DNA of 64,000 nt from an uncultured Eubacteriales bacterium (GTDB lineage Bacteria; Bacillota; Clostridia; Christensenellales; CAG-917), in NCBI GenBank assembly GCA_900544575.1, contig UQVO01000008.1:8008-72007 (forward strand), given 5' to 3'. This document shows, one piece after another, positions 63,356 through 64,000 of the stretch (positions are counted from its first letter, which is position 1; each line of letters begins with the position of its first letter). The notes under the pieces are model-generated. The model had not been told where the DNA came from, made no database searches, and saw nothing but the letters and a program-made list of their open reading frames with translations. Made by a program: the position numbers and the translations under genes.

Positions 63356-64000
63356 GCCCCGCCGAATAAATACCCCATCAAAAAATCAAAGATTTCTTGA
63401 TGGGGGCCCCGGTTTAAGCCCCACCGAAAAATCGAAGATTTCTCGGCGGGGACCCCGGAATTTTCCGTTCTTTTACTAAGGAATATTGTGCCCCCTCCTT
63501 CCCTTCGGGCTTTCCTCCCCCGTTCGGAATAAAGGGCACGTTTGCCAAAATGCGGGACTTGCGCTACATTTCTTTTCAGAGTTTATTTCTCGCACCCGCA
63601 TAACCGAGCGGATAACGGCACTAATTGAACGTCGCTCGTTTTACCCCATCGAAAGCATTTTCGATGGGGACCCCGAAGTGGCGAGGAAGGCGACTCGCCT
63701 CGCACTACGCCCGTGTCTATTTAATTTTCCGTCCAGCTCGCGAGGTCGCAGAGCGCGCCGCGGCGTTCAAGAGGCGGTTGCACCGCCTGTGAACGCTTGG
63801 CTGAGCGGCGCGTGGCGCCCCTCTCCGTGTGTCATTCGGTGTATTTTATCAAAATATCGCCGTTCAGCAGAATAAGTTAAGCGTGAAAAACTCCGCAACC
63901 CCGTGAGCGTGACGAAAAGAAATCACCCTATACCCGACGGACATTTATTCGGAGTGGGAGCCGCAACAGGCGGCGACCGAGTGAGTGCCGAGGGCAAAAC
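63356..64000 (+). repeat. Modular intergenic repeat element, copy 2 (runs off the window)
   Basis: The blocks of 51340-51946 recur: hairpins at 63373-63406 and 63419-63451, block P (63486-63524), block Q (63547-63638), an extra hairpin unit at 63644-63669 absent from copy 1, block R (63680-63814) with the same two-step hairpin (63763-63796), and block S in inverted orientation (63905-63956). No gene is supported in this stretch; short open frames in it are not conserved in a protein-like way. Confidence 0.75.

Noticed and set aside
63301-63369. Plus-strand frame continuing past the acyl-CoA synthetase stop
   Set aside because: It belongs to a different frame and runs through the terminator into the repeat.

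Overview
The window is a contiguous piece of a fairly GC-rich bacterial chromosome, most likely a Clostridia-class Firmicute from an animal gut or similar anaerobic habitat. The supporting signs are Gram-positive Shine-Dalgarno (SD) sites, TTGACA/TATAAT promoters, an ECF vitamin transporter under an FMN riboswitch, a DUF3793-flavodoxin pair, a type III pantothenate kinase, formate-THF ligase and a BspA-like leucine-rich-repeat surface protein. An uncultured Christensenellales-type lineage would fit, but that is inference. No phage, transposase, CRISPR array or rRNA operon was seen. Coding density is high and almost everything looks chromosomal and housekeeping.

Layout: 1-3.8 kb, the C-terminal part of a giant LRR surface protein cut by the window edge. 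4.0-6.8 kb, two-subunit fumarase divergent from malic enzyme (fumarate to malate to pyruvate). 6.9-7.7 kb, a riboflavin-type ECF S component behind an FMN riboswitch. 7.8-10.4 kb, a LysR regulator, a MATE exporter and tRNA-Ser(CGA). 10.7-14.5 kb, DUF3793 protein, flavodoxin and a GH2 beta-mannosidase. 14.7-17.8 kb, a copper operon (CsoR operator, CopA with a fused CopZ-like tail, CsoR) ending in a large nested inverted repeat. 18-22 kb, small membrane proteins around fhs. 22.2-26.9 kb, gdhA and the asd-dapA-dapB operon, whose DapB carries an aspartokinase-like ACT tail. 27-31.8 kb, membrane, TPR and HEAT-like proteins and a YkvI-like transporter. 32-39.5 kb, a small XRE regulator, glycyl-tRNA synthetase, a tiny Cys-rich protein, a TspO-like protein, and coaX followed by a coupled hom-malQ-PPTase-acpP run. 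39.6-48.3 kb, a minus-strand branched-chain amino-acid operon (ilvB-ilvH-leuA-cimA-leuC-leuD-leuB plus an acetyltransferase). 48.5-51.3 kb, a polar amino-acid ABC transporter whose ATPase has a large insertion. 52.2-55.0 kb, a Zn/Cd/Pb resistance operon (ArsR/SmtB, separate HMA protein, P1B-ATPase). 55.3 kb, an XRE regulator. 55.8-61.5 kb, uvrBA with two membrane-anchored small proteins. 61.6-63.3 kb, an acyl-CoA synthetase.

The genes describe an amino-acid-making anaerobe: gdhA assimilates ammonia; asd, dapA, dapB and hom supply the lysine and threonine/methionine branches; the ilv/leu operon makes Leu and, through citramalate, Ile precursors; fumarase and malic enzyme link C4 acids to pyruvate. 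Two separate metal-efflux operons each carry their own sensor and operator.

The least explained parts are non-coding. A modular repeat occurs twice (51.34-51.95 kb and 63.36-64.0 kb), built from conserved blocks separated by a 35-46 bp hairpin unit (seven copies) that is present in one copy and absent from the other at the same place; one block is inverted between copies. Two long perfect inverted repeats built on GGGGACGG (19 bp at 3.9 kb, 31 bp at 52.1 kb) look like REP/RAYT-type palindromes. A third nested inverted repeat covers the csoR stop codon. Among proteins, the DapB-ACT fusion, the CopA gene with a well-placed internal start for a complete CopZ, the inserted domain in the ABC ATPase and a Cys/Asp/His-rich protein tail deserve follow-up.
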